From: Buxus sempervirens
Lineage: Eukaryota; Streptophyta; Magnoliopsida; Buxales; Buxaceae
Assembly (NCBI GenBank): GCA_947561395.2
Contig: OX387187.1
Coordinates: 38,607,829 to 38,671,828, forward strand
Length of the DNA stretch: 64,000 bases
Direction of reading: 5' to 3'
In this document: positions 10,137-21,400 of the stretch, one piece after another
How the letters are laid out: each line of letters starts with the position of its first letter
Numbering within the stretch: position 1 is the stretch's first letter
The notes under the pieces: model-generated
Told to the model about the DNA's origin: nothing
Database searches by the model: none
Seen by the model: only the letters and a program-made list of their open reading frames with translations
Translations under genes and position numbers: made by a program

Positions 10137-10965
10137 CACTACAAGAAAAGTGGGCATTAGTGATGTTTATTTGCTGATGTTTTAGATGAAACGTCACTAA
10201 AGTTAATTTTCATGATGTTTATATTGAAAAGTCACTAATATCACTTTTTTTAATGACACTTAAATGGAAAATGTCACAATAATATTAAATTATGGTAACA
10301 TTTATTGCAAAATATCACAAATATTAAATTATGGTGACGTGTGCTATAAATCGTCACAATAATATTAAAAATTATGATGATGTTTGCTAAAAAATGTCAC
10401 AAATATAAAATTACAGTGATGTCCAGTGCAAAACATCACAATAATATCATAAATTATTGTGATGTTTTTTGCAAAACCTCACAATATTAACTTATGGTGA
10501 CATTCACTACAAAATGTCACAATATTATTTAAACTTATGGTGATATTTGCTACAAAATGTCATAAATAAAAAATTATAGTGATGTTCGGTCCAAAACGTC
10601 ACAATAATATTGAGAATTGTCATGACATTTGGTACCAAATGTCACAAATATTAAATTATGGTGGCATTTGTTACAAAATGTCACAATATTGTTTAAACTT
10701 ATGGTGATATTTGCTGCAAAACGTCACAAATAAAAAATTATAGTGATGCTCGGTCCAAAATGTCACAATAATATCTAGAATTGTTGTGACGTTTGGTACC
10801 AAGCGTCAAAAATATTAAATTATGGTGACGTTTAGTACAGAATGCCACAATAATATTAAGAGTTGCAGTGATGTTTACTACAAATCGTCAAAAATACTAA
10901 ATTTTGGTGACATTTGTAGGAAAACATCACAAACATTAAATTGTAGTGATGTTTGCTAAAATAAA
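10137..10965. mobile_element. CACTA-type terminal/subterminal remnant, copy A
   Basis: The segment starts CACTACAAGAAAAGTGGGCA, a CACTA-type end, and continues for ~800 bp of degenerate units containing GTGACGTTT or AAACGTCAC. These are typical of the subterminal repeats that bind the CACTA accessory protein. No matching right terminus or coding sequence is present. The same truncated element sits at 39790-40615 in unit B, so truncation came before the unit duplication. Confidence 0.8.
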
Positions 10966-11085
10966 GTATAGTTACATGTGTTTATATGATAAACTTCACA
11001 ATTTAAAAATTAAAAAATTAATAACTAATCTAAGGTCGATTAGTTACATGTGTTATATATGGCCGATTTTAATTTCTTTCTACAA

Positions 11086-11190
11086 TTACCCATTCATATT
11101 GAGTTTATACCATATTGAGTTTCTTTCTTCAAATATATGTCACCTCTGCTGAATGCAATCCTTCACTTTAATTCAATGTGGCTGAATAAA
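11086..11190. repeat. Start block of the tandem ankyrin unit (copy 2 of 3)
   Basis: About 100 bp starting CCCATTCATATTGAGTTTAT are near-identical to 40735-40840 and similar to 2935-3050. The match breaks at about 11190, where unrelated retroelement sequence begins. That marks the left edge of the ~24 kb of later insertions separating units A and B. Confidence 0.75.
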
Positions 11191-11817
11191 TGGGGAATCA
11201 TGATCTTGTTGTTCATACAGAGGCTATTAGCAAACGAAATCAGCATGTTAAAGGCCAAAGAGCAAAGAATCAAAAGTTAATCATTCATAGAAGCTACATG
11301 GGGCATTGGCAGAAGCAAGTCATAGAGCTGTCACAAATCAGCTAGTCATAAGTCATATGATCAAGGCAATGATGACCAATGAACAGATACAGCAATACAA
11401 AACTCACATTTCGTTGAAATTGCATGGGACAGCTTCAAAGGAATAAGCAAGTTTCGACCAAATAGAACAGATTTCGGTCAAACATAATGAGGAATACAAG
11501 CAGGATAATCATGTAATATCAAAGGCAGAAAACAGCTATGATCCTAGTCATGTTCGGCAGTTCAAAGAAGTTATAAGGCATAATGAAGGTTGACTAAGGA
11601 AACATAGCAAAAATCGTGCTTACAATTGGTCAAAAAATGATAAGAAAATGAAATGGGCTGTAGGCGTACCTGTTAGAAGCAAAGAAATCAAAGCTAGAAA
11701 TCTGCTTACTGGAGAAAAAGATCCAAGGCAAAAAAAAAACTCAAGCCACCACGGCAACAGAGGTACTGTCGATGGTCGCCAAAGGAACAGTCGCTGGAAA
11801 TAGGAAGGCTCGCTGGG
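11191..11817 (+). mobile_element. Left part of a non-coding LTR-element interior
   Basis: There are no recognisable coding domains. After removal of solo LTR B this stretch joins 14100-14748, which ends in a purine-rich tract directly abutting LTR C. It is therefore read as internal sequence of the element whose 3' LTR is LTR C. The 5' LTR is not found. The left boundary at ~11190 is where similarity to the ankyrin unit stops. Confidence 0.5.
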
Positions 11818-11906
11818 TGTAGACACCCCAAATTGCACAAACAATCATCAAAAATCATTATCTCCTTGAAAGCCAGCACAGAAATTGAAGAAAATGAACT
11901 TTTACC

Positions 11907-12052
11907 TGTATCCGGTTACTCAGACCGGATACAAGTACTCCTTTATGTATCCGGTGGAACATACCGGATACATGTGAGCCTTAGTGTATCCGGTACCATA
12001 TACCGGATACCTTAAGGCCCTTGTGTATTCGGTCTGATATACCGAATACATT
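11907..12052 (+). promoter_or_regulatory. U3 palindrome array of LTR B (TATCCGGT type)
   Basis: Four consecutive palindromes of the form GTATCCGGT-N-ACCGGATAC (the last one GTATTCGGT-N-ACCGAATAC) occur at about 35-40 bp intervals. The sequence is unrelated to the GCGGT-type palindromes of LTR A, but the position in the LTR and the layout are alike. Confidence 0.6.
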
Positions 12053-12204
12053 AAGTTTGCTCAAAATTAGGGTTTTCCGAGAGAAATCACTTGTTACCAT
12101 CATGTCCCTCATTTAATGAGGGGAAATCTCGGAAACAACCCTAGGGTTAAGGTTGGGGGGTTCTAGACATTAAGTGGTGTCTACCAATGACCTTAGCCTT
12201 TGCC

Positions 12205-12459
12205 TATAAATAGGAGGCTCCTCTTCAAGCAAAGGACCAAGTTTTTGGAGATCAAAGAACTCCGAGTGAAGAAGGGAACCGCTGCCGGATTGCTTCCAGA
12301 ACCCCAGGTAAGCCTCAACCTTCATTTATTTTCTGTATTTAATTTATTAGATCTAGATCTCTTCTTCTACCTTTCTGTAGAATAAAGCCTCTTTTTGTGT
12401 GTGGAAATCCTTCCCTGGCTCAAATTATCTCAAGACTCCCCCTAGCCGTAAAACGTGAA
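12205..12459 (+). promoter_or_regulatory. Core promoter and conserved leader of LTR B
   Basis: TATAAATA is at 12205-12212. The intron-like segment 12308-12380 (CAG|GTAAGC...CTTTCTGTAG) starts 103 bp downstream. AGCCGTAAAACGTGAA is at 12444-12459, 64 bp after the acceptor. The flanking stem is weaker here than in LTR A. Confidence 0.65.
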
Positions 12460-14099
12460 TGCGGGATCTAGGAGAAACGAGACTGGGGATTGACCCTAGT
12501 GCTAGAACCCATGTAGCATAAGGCTTTTGAATGATTGAAAACCGTTCTATAATCAAAGTACCCTTGATTATCTCGAAGAACCGTGTTTAACGGGGAGAGA
12601 GAACAGAGGGAAACGATAATGGAACGGAACCCTAGGCTATGCTAGAACCTATCTGGTTGAATCTATATGCATGATATGTTGTTGTATTAATCTTGCTTGG
12701 TTTTTCACTCTTGCACACATATTACACTCTTTTGGCGGGATAGGCTCATATTTGGGGGTTTATTACAGTTATTGTGATAAATCTCAAATAAATGGCCTCA
12801 ATCAATTCTGGAGTGTTTTCAAGTGATTTTCAAAAGTTTTGGATTCATCTCACACGAATCTCACACACTTTATCACTTTTTCGGATTTGGTTTTCTTCAA
12901 AAAGGGCCTAACTGGACAGCACCTGTACCCTTACTTCGGACGCTCATAACTTCATCGTCCGGATGAATTTTGGAGCGATTCTAGAACCATGGGAAAGGTG
13001 AGGCTGTCTAGTTTATGTCCACCAAATTTCATAAAGTTCCATCAAACGGATTTTTGACACCTCTCTGTCGAAGTTAAGTGGACAGTTCAGGTTCAAGTAC
13101 AGAACTTGTCACTTCGACGGACCGCCATGTGTTCGTTTTAAATCCGATTTGAGTGATTTTTGTTTCTGAGTATTCCTTTATGAGTCTATTTTCAAATCCA
13201 ATTGGTTTCATAATTTTTTGGATTCCATTTGAATTATTGGTAGCCGATTTACTCAGAACTGTTCATTTGTACTTTTCTGGGTAAATCTGTGATCTTCGGG
13301 GCCTGTTCGGGAGACCACCCAAGGCACATCCGAAGGGATTTTTGTATGAGGCTAGTTTCTTTTGAAATATGGCCATACAGACTTCAATCACACCAAATTT
13401 CGTGGATTTTTATGAAGTGGTTTTTTCTATGTAATTTTCCAAAGTTGCCCACTTATCACTTTTAGAAATCCCCAGCAGCAACTTCAAAGGAGCATAACTC
13501 CTAGGATTTTTATCGGAATGAAGTGAAATTTTGCATGAGACTCTTATTTACCCTAATCTTTCAAATGGATTTGGTTTGGTTCAATTCAAAATTGGATTTG
13601 AATGATTTCAAGGCAAATGGCATACTTTTTACCGAATTTTCCGGATTTGATTCAACTTGGTTTTTGAGCAACTTGTGCTTTGATTTCCATCTTTTGAGAT
13701 ATTCCAGAATGATGTTGACATAAGAGAGGATCTAGAATCCATTTAGATCTTCATGTGAAAATATCATACATTAGTCCTTTTTCAAGGTTTTCTATGATTT
13801 TAGCAAGCTTTCTATTTTTGCATGAACATACACTTGGCAACCACTTCGTGTGGATGAATGGGGGTGCCTAACACCTTCCCCCGTTCATAATCTAATCCCC
13901 TTACCCATCTCTGGATTTGATTTTCAAGTAGGGTTATTTTTACCTTAGAATTGGCATTTTTGCACTTTTTAATTATTTTTGATCCTTTGGTGTCCATTCT
14001 CACCCCAAAATCATGAATGGTGGCGACTCTCCCATTTTTGCGATGAGCCCGTGTGTTGACGGAGGGATGATCATTCCGGTGATTTTCCCATGTCTCACA

Positions 14100-14748
14100 C
14101 CGGGAATAGGAGAGTCGCCGGAATGAACAGTGGTCGCCGGAGCTTGCGGTCGCCGGTGAAATCATGTGAGGTGTTGGAGAGTTGAAGAAGAAGAGGAAAA
14201 CCGTAGGAGAAGATATGGTCGAGGAGAAAAAAAGGGCAAAATGCGAGTAGAGAAGGAAGGGTCGCGGTCGCGGGGTTAAGAAGGAGAGTAAAATCCGTAA
14301 AGTCAGTACGGGCTTCAGGCGCCCGTGAACGTAATACGGTCCCGTTCACCCGTGCTCCAAATACGGGTAACCTCGGTCCGTAATGAAAATACGGGCAAAG
14401 CCAAAAAGTTGCATATTTTATTATTTTCTCCACAATTTTCAAAAGATCAATATCTATATTAGTTGTAAGTTGCAAGGATTGCCACCATACCCACTTTTGT
14501 TTAAAAATATCTTGACTCAAATCTCACTTCATAGCCACGAGAGCTCAGTGAGAGGAGAGAGGAGGATTTGGCCTTTAAGCTGAGGGACTTCTAGCAAATC
14601 TTTCACAATCAATTCTTTTTTCCAAATATCATCCATTTAATCCTTGCAAAGTGCAAATGGTTAGACAAAAATCTTAGAAAGTGCAATTGGTGGGTCTTTT
14701 TGCTCTCTGCTTGTAATTGGTTCCAATTACCAGCAAAGAGGGGGCAGC
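14100..14748 (+). mobile_element. Right part of a non-coding LTR-element interior, ending in a polypurine tract
   Basis: This is the continuation of 11191-11817 after solo LTR B. At 14300-14400 it holds several palindromic CCGTAT/ATACGG motifs like those in the U3 of LTR C. It ends with the purine-rich AAAGAGGGGGCAG directly before LTR C, the expected place for the plus-strand priming tract of a 3' LTR. No coding domain is recognised. Confidence 0.5.
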
Positions 14749-14851
14749 TGTAGACACCCCAAATTGCACTACCGAATGAGAAAGTAATAAAAACATGTAA
14801 TTAAAGCTTAAAACAGGTCAAAAATGCATAAACACTGACAAAGCAGGCTTT

Positions 14852-14965
14852 GCCCGTATTTCATTCACGGGCCGGTCGCGCCCGAAATAGCTTTACGGTC
14901 AGGCGCACCCGTATTCGAAATACGGGCACCATTGGACCGTGTATCATTTACGGTCACTAAAGACT
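14852..14965 (+). promoter_or_regulatory. U3 palindrome array of LTR C (CCCGTAT type)
   Basis: Inverted repeats of the type GCCCGTAT-ATACGGGC and GACCGTG-TTTACGGTC recur three to four times within ~115 bp. They share the arrangement but not the sequence of the arrays in LTRs A and B. Confidence 0.55.
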
Positions 14966-15156
14966 CGTGCGAGTTTTATTCTTCTCTCGATTTCCGAGCT
15001 TTATATTTAGTCCAATATCCCTTTAAATGAGCGAATTATGTCTTTTATTCGCTGAAGCCACCTTGGTTGGCTATGGATGGGCATTATTTCTGTTTTTGAC
15101 TCTATCCTGAGGATCATGATATATCCTTCTGGACCAGCCTTGCCCCTGTGCTTGCC

Positions 15157-15565
15157 TATAAATAGAGGTGAGATTCTCAAGCTAGGGGCCACGAAAATTT
15201 GAAGTCTAAGGAGCTCCAATAGAAGAAGAGGAACCCCTGCTGCCTTGCTTGCTCAATCCAGGTAAGTCCCTTTTCCTTTTTATTTTCTGTCTTCAATTCT
15301 AGATGTAATAGGATCTTCTTTATTGCTGTAGAATAAGGCCATATTTTGTATCTGTATTCCTAAACCTGCCTCCAAGTACCTCAAGAGTCTCTTTAGCCGT
15401 AAAACGTGAAGAGAGAGCTAGGGGAAAAGAGAACAGGTGGATCCCTAGAATAGAACCCCATATTTGTTTTTCTCTTTTTTTATAGAATAAAGCCTGTGAT
15501 TGTGTTTGTGTAACCAAACCTATCTCCAAGTACCTCAAGAATCCTTTCTAGCCGTAAAACGTGAA
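15157..15565 (+). promoter_or_regulatory. Core promoter and duplicated leader of LTR C
   Basis: TATAAATA is at 15157-15164. The intron-like segment 15262-15331 (CAG|GTAAGT...GCTGTAG) starts 105 bp downstream. AGCCGTAAAACGTGAA at 15395-15410 lies 64 bp after the acceptor. A second identical copy is at 15550-15565, produced by a tandem duplication. Confidence 0.65.
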
Positions 15566-16557
15566 GAGAAAGCTAGGGGAAAAGAGAACAGGTGGATCCG
15601 TAGGGTAGACCCCCATGTGCTCTAATTTGTGAGATGTGGCTGCTTTAAATATCTTGATCATGTTTTAATGCTTTTTATGATATATCTGAATGAATAACAT
15701 GAATCCATGATGTTTATAGCATGAGATCCCCACTTTTTATAAAAATTGGATTTTCCACATATTTTGCACCTACAGCACTGTTTTTGTGATTTTTGTGAGT
15801 TTAGGCTAAGATCTTGGATTTATCATGATCAATATGGTAGATTTGAATCCAAAAGCCTGAAAATAAATTCTAGGGTTTCATGAGATGGTTTTTGAGTCCT
15901 TTTTCATTATTGAGAGAAGACCCTACGGTCTAAATTCTTCCCTTTTGATGTTCTTCATCAACGTAGGTATTTTTGGTTTTTATTTTTTGATTTAATGTGA
16001 AATTTGGGCTTTATCTATATCCTGGAATGTTCAAGTTCAATTTTGAAATATTTTACAAAAATCATATTTTTCTAGATTTCTAGAATTTGACTTGAAGCCA
16101 GATTTTTGGATTTTTCACTTTAAATCGATTTCATTGGATTTTATCGCAATTTTATTTTGATCATGAAACCCTAGGAATGGTATGATCATATTTGAAAGTT
16201 CTGGATCAATCAGACTATTCATATGAAAAAACCATATATTTTTGTCTTTTTTGTGATTTTTCTTGATTTTTATAGCAAGCTTTTTCCTTTAGTTTAACAT
16301 GAACAATACCTGGCAACCACCTTGTGTGGATGAATAGGGGTGCCTAACACCTTCCCCTGTTCATAACCTAATCCCCTTACCCATCTCTGGTTGTTTTTTT
16401 TAGAAGGGTTATTTTTACCCTAAAATTGCCTTTTGTGCTTATTTAATATTTCGGTGTCCATTCACACCTAAATTGAATGGTGGCGACTCTTTGTTTTATT
16501 TAATCCTGTGTGATGATAGAGGAAGTCATTGGATTTGATTTTTTCCCATGTCTCACA

Positions 16558-16819
16558 GATATATATGATGTTTCGAATTTGTTTGGTTTAGTTCGTTGAG
16601 TTTTGATCGAGATTCATTCTCTGTAAATGTTATTTTAAATGTTTTTAGGGTGTTCTGGGGTGTTTGCAAAACAATGGAAACATGAATCTAAACTTTTAAT
16701 AGTTTAAAATTAAGTCTACAAGGTGTAGATTGCATACGAATTGAAAAATTGTTTAAATTGAAAAACCCCACGAGCTTTCACTTATTTACATCCATACCTC
16801 TATCTAGAAAGCCTGAATT
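16558..16819. other. AT-rich spacer, nothing recognised
   Basis: This is a short AT-rich stretch between LTR C and LTR fragment D. No coding, RNA or terminal-repeat signal is visible. Confidence 0.5.
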
Positions 16820-17262
16820 CTCCAATTTGGCTTTCAAAAGTGGTCAAATTCCCCCAACTCATGCCTTAGGCTTGAATTGGAAGGATCTAAACACACTTTT
16901 GCGTCTACCCTTGGGACTTTATTACCCTTGCTCTTGCCTATAAATAGAGGGACTCTCCTCTAGCAAATGACTGGAATTTTGAAGATTAAGAGCTCTTGAA
17001 GAAGAAGGGAACCTTTGCCCAATTCTCCACTCAAGTCCTCAAGCAACCAAGGTGAGATCCTAGCCCTTCTCTCTCATTTTATTTTCAATTCAAGCACTCT
17101 CTCATCTTCTACCTTTCTATAGTGTAAGGCCTTATTGTATTTGAAACCCTAAACCATGCTTAAAGTACCTTAAGCATCCTCGCTAGCCGTAAAACGTGAA
17201 GAGAGAGTTAGGGGAAACAAATGTTGGAATGGATCCTTTAGGTTTAGAACCATTTTTCATGA
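16820..17262 (+). mobile_element. LTR fragment D (TGTAGACACCCC family)
   Basis: The fragment covers only the promoter-leader part of the LTR: TATA 16939-16946, intron-like 17052-17122 (AAG|GTGAGA...CTTTCTATAG), motif 17185-17200 with its stem. It matches LTR A best (GGGACTTT-ACCCTTG upstream of TATA). Both LTR ends are missing. On the right it breaks directly into ankyrin coding sequence, so it probably replaced the first part of that gene. Confidence 0.75.
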
Positions 17263-18218
17263 TATATTTGTATGATAATGTATTGCATGTGGCAACATCC
17301 ACATATCAGCACGAGGTAATTAGCTTAACCTGCACCCTATTTTTCATTAATCTTTATCTTTTTCTTCTTGGCTACTCTTATGTATGTATTATATTTGTAT
17401 ATCTTTTATTAAACCCTTTTGTTGATTATGTAGTTCGTCAAAGTGTTGCTTAGCAAGAGACATGTTAGAGGGTTGGAAGTAAACACCATCAATTCTGAGG
17501 GTTTGACAGCCCTTTACATCTTGGAACAAACAAGAGAAAGGAAAAAACTAGGGCTCTTCCGCCTTGTCGGAGCTTTAAAATCCCAGGAGATTTCAGCAGA
17601 TACGAATGGCTCTGTGCAAGACAAGGCAGAGTCTCAAAAGGCTAAATATCTCTATTCTACGTTTGAATCTATCACGTACTTCCATTACAATGTGGCTAGA
17701 GACTCCCCACATGAAGTGCGTAATGCACTTCTGGTGGTGGTTGGGCTGATTGCCACCGCCACTTACCAAACTGGGATCTCCCCTCCCACCGGTAATTTGC
17801 AGTACACCACCGACGGTGGATGAGTCCGTCATGGACATTCGTGGCTGCTAGGTAAAGAATTTAGTTTTGTTTATACGCATTTCTCAACTCTTTGGGATTT
17901 CACTTGTCTCTTATAATGATGATCATCCTCACAATGGGTTTCCCTCTGCAAAATCTGTTGGTGATCGCCCTAATCTCCATGGTGGCTAATTACGCCTATT
18001 CACTGACAAGTATTGAACCCAAAGGAATCTCAGACGATGCCCCACACTCTCTGTTCACTGCTCTTTCTATCCATTTTCTTCCAATTTTTGGCACATTTCT
18101 TCTTTTATTCATGCGGGAAAAGATTTTTGCCAAAAGAAAATACAGAGAAGCTCCAGCAGATGTTGAACAGGTTGCTCATGTTAGAGATGCAGTCTCTATG
18201 AAACAAATTAATGCGTGA
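17263..18218 (+). pseudogene. Truncated ankyrin/PGG-domain gene (third copy)
   Basis: Only the end of the ankyrin exon survives (NVLHVATSTYQHE, ending at a GTAATT donor near 17322). An intron to about 17432 follows, then an exon starting FVKVLLSKRHVRGLEVNTIN. The PGG segment is clear (VRNALLVVVGLIATATYQTG), but the frame stops at 17821-17823 soon afterwards. The following membrane-helix segment (SLIMMIILTMGFPLQ, to 18218) is in another frame, with stops around 17880. Upstream coding sequence is replaced by LTR fragment D. It is more diverged from copies A and B than they are from each other, and lies in the opposite orientation. Confidence 0.85.
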
Positions 18219-18252
18219 CACAATGTATTGGATTGAGTTAAATTTGCAGTAT

Positions 18253-18267
18253 TGCTGTTGTTGATAT
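18253..18267. other. Target-site duplication of the LINE (left half)
   Basis: TGCTGTTGTTGATAT here is repeated exactly at 25251-25265, bracketing the LINE together with its nested insertions. Confidence 0.9.
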
Positions 18268-18491
18268 ATTTTTTTTTATAGAAAACCCACTATGGCATGA
18301 ATAGCCATAGTGGCACTCCAGCGGTGGGAGGAGGGTTGAGGCAGACCCTGACCTGTATATTAATACCAAAAAGAAGAGTTACACCTGCAAGGGGGGGACA
18401 ACGAACCTTACCCCTACAAGAAAAACCAACAGCGAAAAGGAAGAGCAACAATGGGGGGGACATCCAGCCTAACCCCAACAAAACAACAAAA

Positions 18492-21400
18492 CTAATGCCT
18501 AATGCCATACAATCCAGTTCGGTCATGAAATAAACAATTTCGAACCTGAGGAGGTAAATCTGAGTGAACAACATAAAGCTTCTTTGAGGAGTGGGCACAT
18601 CCCTCGTTGGCAAGTGCATCTGCCACAGAGTTAGCTTCCCTAAAGACATGCTTCACAGGCCGGTTAGAAGTATTAAGTCTTTCTTTGATTTCTTTCCACC
18701 AGATAAAAAATTTCCATGGGACGGAAGCCAAACCATTTACAATATCTACCAAGACCTTGGAATCGGATTCAATATCCAGATCTTGGAAGCCATGAGAGTC
18801 CGCCAAGCGGAGGCTGTCCCTTAAAGCAAGCAACTCAGCCAAAAGATTGGAGTTAAATCCATAACTAGCTGAAAAAGCCATCTGGAAATGACCGGTAGAA
18901 TTACGAATAACTCCACCACCTCCCGATATTCCTGGGTTGCCTTTAGAAGCTCCATCCACATTCAAAATGAATGGAAAGGTCCTTTGTCGAATCCAACGAA
19001 CAAAGAGAACTTTGGGGGGCCTGATATAAGGAGAAAAAAAATTCATTTGATCCAATATCGAAGCACCTTCGAACTTACAGTTTTTTGAAGGCTTTGTGAG
19101 GTAGGATACTTCCTTCAACCAATGCTGAACTTTTCTGATAATTTGGCTTGCAACCATGGCATCATCTTCAAATCTGTTTTTACACCTTGAGATCCATATT
19201 TCCCAACAAATAAACAAAGGAGTTGCTGTGAACAATAGGCTACACTGATCAGAAGAGCTAGCACTAAACCAAAAGGATACTCTGGTGGCTAAGTCATGGA
19301 GGGGGTGAAACTGGCTTTGAAAACAATTGGTGAAATATTCCCAAACAGATTGAGCAATATCACCAAAAGAGAATAAATGATTGAGAGTCTCAAATCTTTT
19401 GTTGAAACAACAGTTGCACTGAGAGCACATCTGGATCCCACTGAGTTGGATCCTTTCATCTGTAGGAATCGCCCCCTTCAACATTTTCCAGAAGAAAACA
19501 GAAATCTTATTTGGTATAAAATTCATCCAAATAGTTTTACTCCAGGGAAAAGAAACTCCACGAGTTCTAATAATGCTCCAAGCAGAGGAGGTAGAAAAAA
19601 TACCTGAAGAAGAAGGCTTCCACAAAGGCTTATCTTTGAGATTAGATAGGCTTAGATGAAGGTCCTCAATACGAGAGATTATGTCTTGGGGAAGAACATC
19701 CTTAAGAACGTCAAGATTCCAGGCACCAAGGGGTGTAATGAAATCAATCACCCGAGCTTCAGGAAGCGGCAAAACCTCACCTTGAAGGAAATCCACCAGT
19801 TTCCCTAAGTGAGACCAGTGATCAAACCAGAAGCTAACATTACCTTCCTCTATAGACCAAGCCGTATTGTCAGAAATTACATCCTTCACTTTGAGGATTG
19901 CTTTCCATATTTTTGAACTTCCACACCTGTCCTTGAGATCTTGAGAATGGTTCCTACCACAGTACTTGGCTCGCATGAAGTCTGCCCATAAGCTTTCCCC
20001 ATAGAGAACCCTCCATCCCATCTTTATGTGAATACTCTTCATGACTTCTGCAATAGACTTAACGTCCAGACCTCCTTCTGCTTTGGGCATTGCAATTCTG
20101 TCCCATCTTAACCAGTGCTTCTTGGCCCCATGTTCAGGGCTCTCTCCCCAGAAGAAGTTAGCAAATAAACCTTCGATTCTTTTCAAGACAGCTTTAGGAA
20201 GAGGAATAGCGGATAAAGAATGGATTGGAATGCTAGACAAGACACTTTGAATGAGTGTCAATTTCCCACCATGAGACAAGAGTTTGGATTTCCAGCCACT
20301 GATACGCTTTTGAATCTTCTTAAGAACATCAGAAAACATGGATAGAGATGCTCTTCTATGAAATAAAGGAACCCCCAAATATTTAATTGGCAAACTGACC
20401 TTTCTGAAACCAGAGAGGGACTGAAGCATATCCAATCTAGTAGGAGATATTTTGGTGGATGCAATGAAACAGCTCTTGGACTTATTAACTGATTGACCCG
20501 AAGCTTCCTCATAAGCCTTGAGAAACTTTAGGAGATTAACCATTGAAGATCTTTTCCCATTTGAGAAAATTAGCACGTCATCTGCAAACAAAATATGGGA
20601 AACACGGACAGGCATTCTACCTGTATGATAGCAACCAATAGAACCTTCCTGAACCAGAGAGAGCACCCCTCTGCTAAGAACCTCTTCAGCTATGATGAAG
20701 AGCAAAGGGGATAAAGGATCCCCTTGACGGAGGCCACGAGATGATTTAAAGAAGCCACAAGCTGAGCCCTTTAATAGAACACTGAACCAACAGTTATTAA
20801 GGCAACGAAAAATGAGATTACACCAAGAATCAGAGAAGCCAAACCTTCTGCAAACTTCCAAGAGGAAATCCCACTCCATTCTATCAAAAGCCTTGGCCAT
20901 GTCAAGCTTAATAATAATGTTGCTTCCCAAGCATTTTCTGTTGAGGTCCTGACACATCTCATGGGCAAGAGAGATACTGTCAGATATGTTTCTCCCTTTA
21001 ACAAAAGCACTCTGCTCTCTGCTGATAATACTAGGAAGAACACCCGACAGCCTTGAAGCCAAAATCTTAGCAATAATCTTATACGAAAAGTTGCAAAGGC
21101 TTATAGGGCAAAAGTCCGAAAAGGAACCCGGCTGATCCACCTTAGGAATAAGCGCAATATGAGAAGCAGTGAAAGAGATGGGAAGATTACCTCCATTGAA
21201 AAATTCAGTAACTGCCGCCAGTAAGTCATCAGCTATAATGTCCCAACAGCTTTGAAAGAACCAACCCGTAAAGCCATCTGGACCTGGAGCACTGTTCGAG
21301 CAAAGATCAAAAGTGGCTGTCTTAATTTCCTCAATCGAGGGAGGCAACGTGAGCTTCACATTTGCATTATGATCCAGAATGTTAGGGATGAAGTCCATGG

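Larger units (their letters stand above)
11818..14099 (+). mobile_element. Solo LTR B (TGTAGACACCCC family)
   Basis: The 2282-bp LTR starts TGTAGACACCCCAAATTGCA and ends CCCATGTCTCACA. The flanks CTGGG (11813-11817) and CCGGG (14100-14104) form a target-site duplication differing by one C/T transition. No interior is present. The leader is conserved: TATA 12205-12212, intron-like 12308-12380, motif 12444-12459. The 3'-end hairpin is near 13855-13885 and GGTGGCGACTC near 14021. It inserted into the interior of a related element that ends in LTR C. Confidence 0.88.
14749..16557 (+). mobile_element. LTR C (TGTAGACACCCC family), probable 3' LTR
   Basis: The 1809-bp LTR starts TGTAGACACCCCAAATTGCA and ends CCCATGTCTCACA. 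Flanking pentamers (GCAGC and GATAT) do not match, which fits a 3' LTR still attached to its interior. TATA is at 15157-15164, with the intron-like segment at 15262-15331. The leader motif is present twice (15395-15410 and 15550-15565) in a ~155-bp tandem duplication that solo LTR E shares. C and E therefore form a subfamily of similar length. Confidence 0.85.

Noticed and set aside
10137-10965. Possible microRNA-like or satellite array
   Set aside because: The repeated GTGACGTTT/AAACGTCAC units and the CACTAC terminus fit CACTA subterminal repeats, and the same remnant is in the duplicated unit.
14749-16557. LTR C as a solo LTR
   Set aside because: The flanking pentamers GCAGC and GATAT do not match, and a polypurine tract abuts its left end, so a 3' LTR is more likely.
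18290-18824. Small plus- and minus-strand open frames over the LINE 3' end
   Set aside because: They overlap the ORF2 RNase H region and 3' UTR in other frames and have no independent support.
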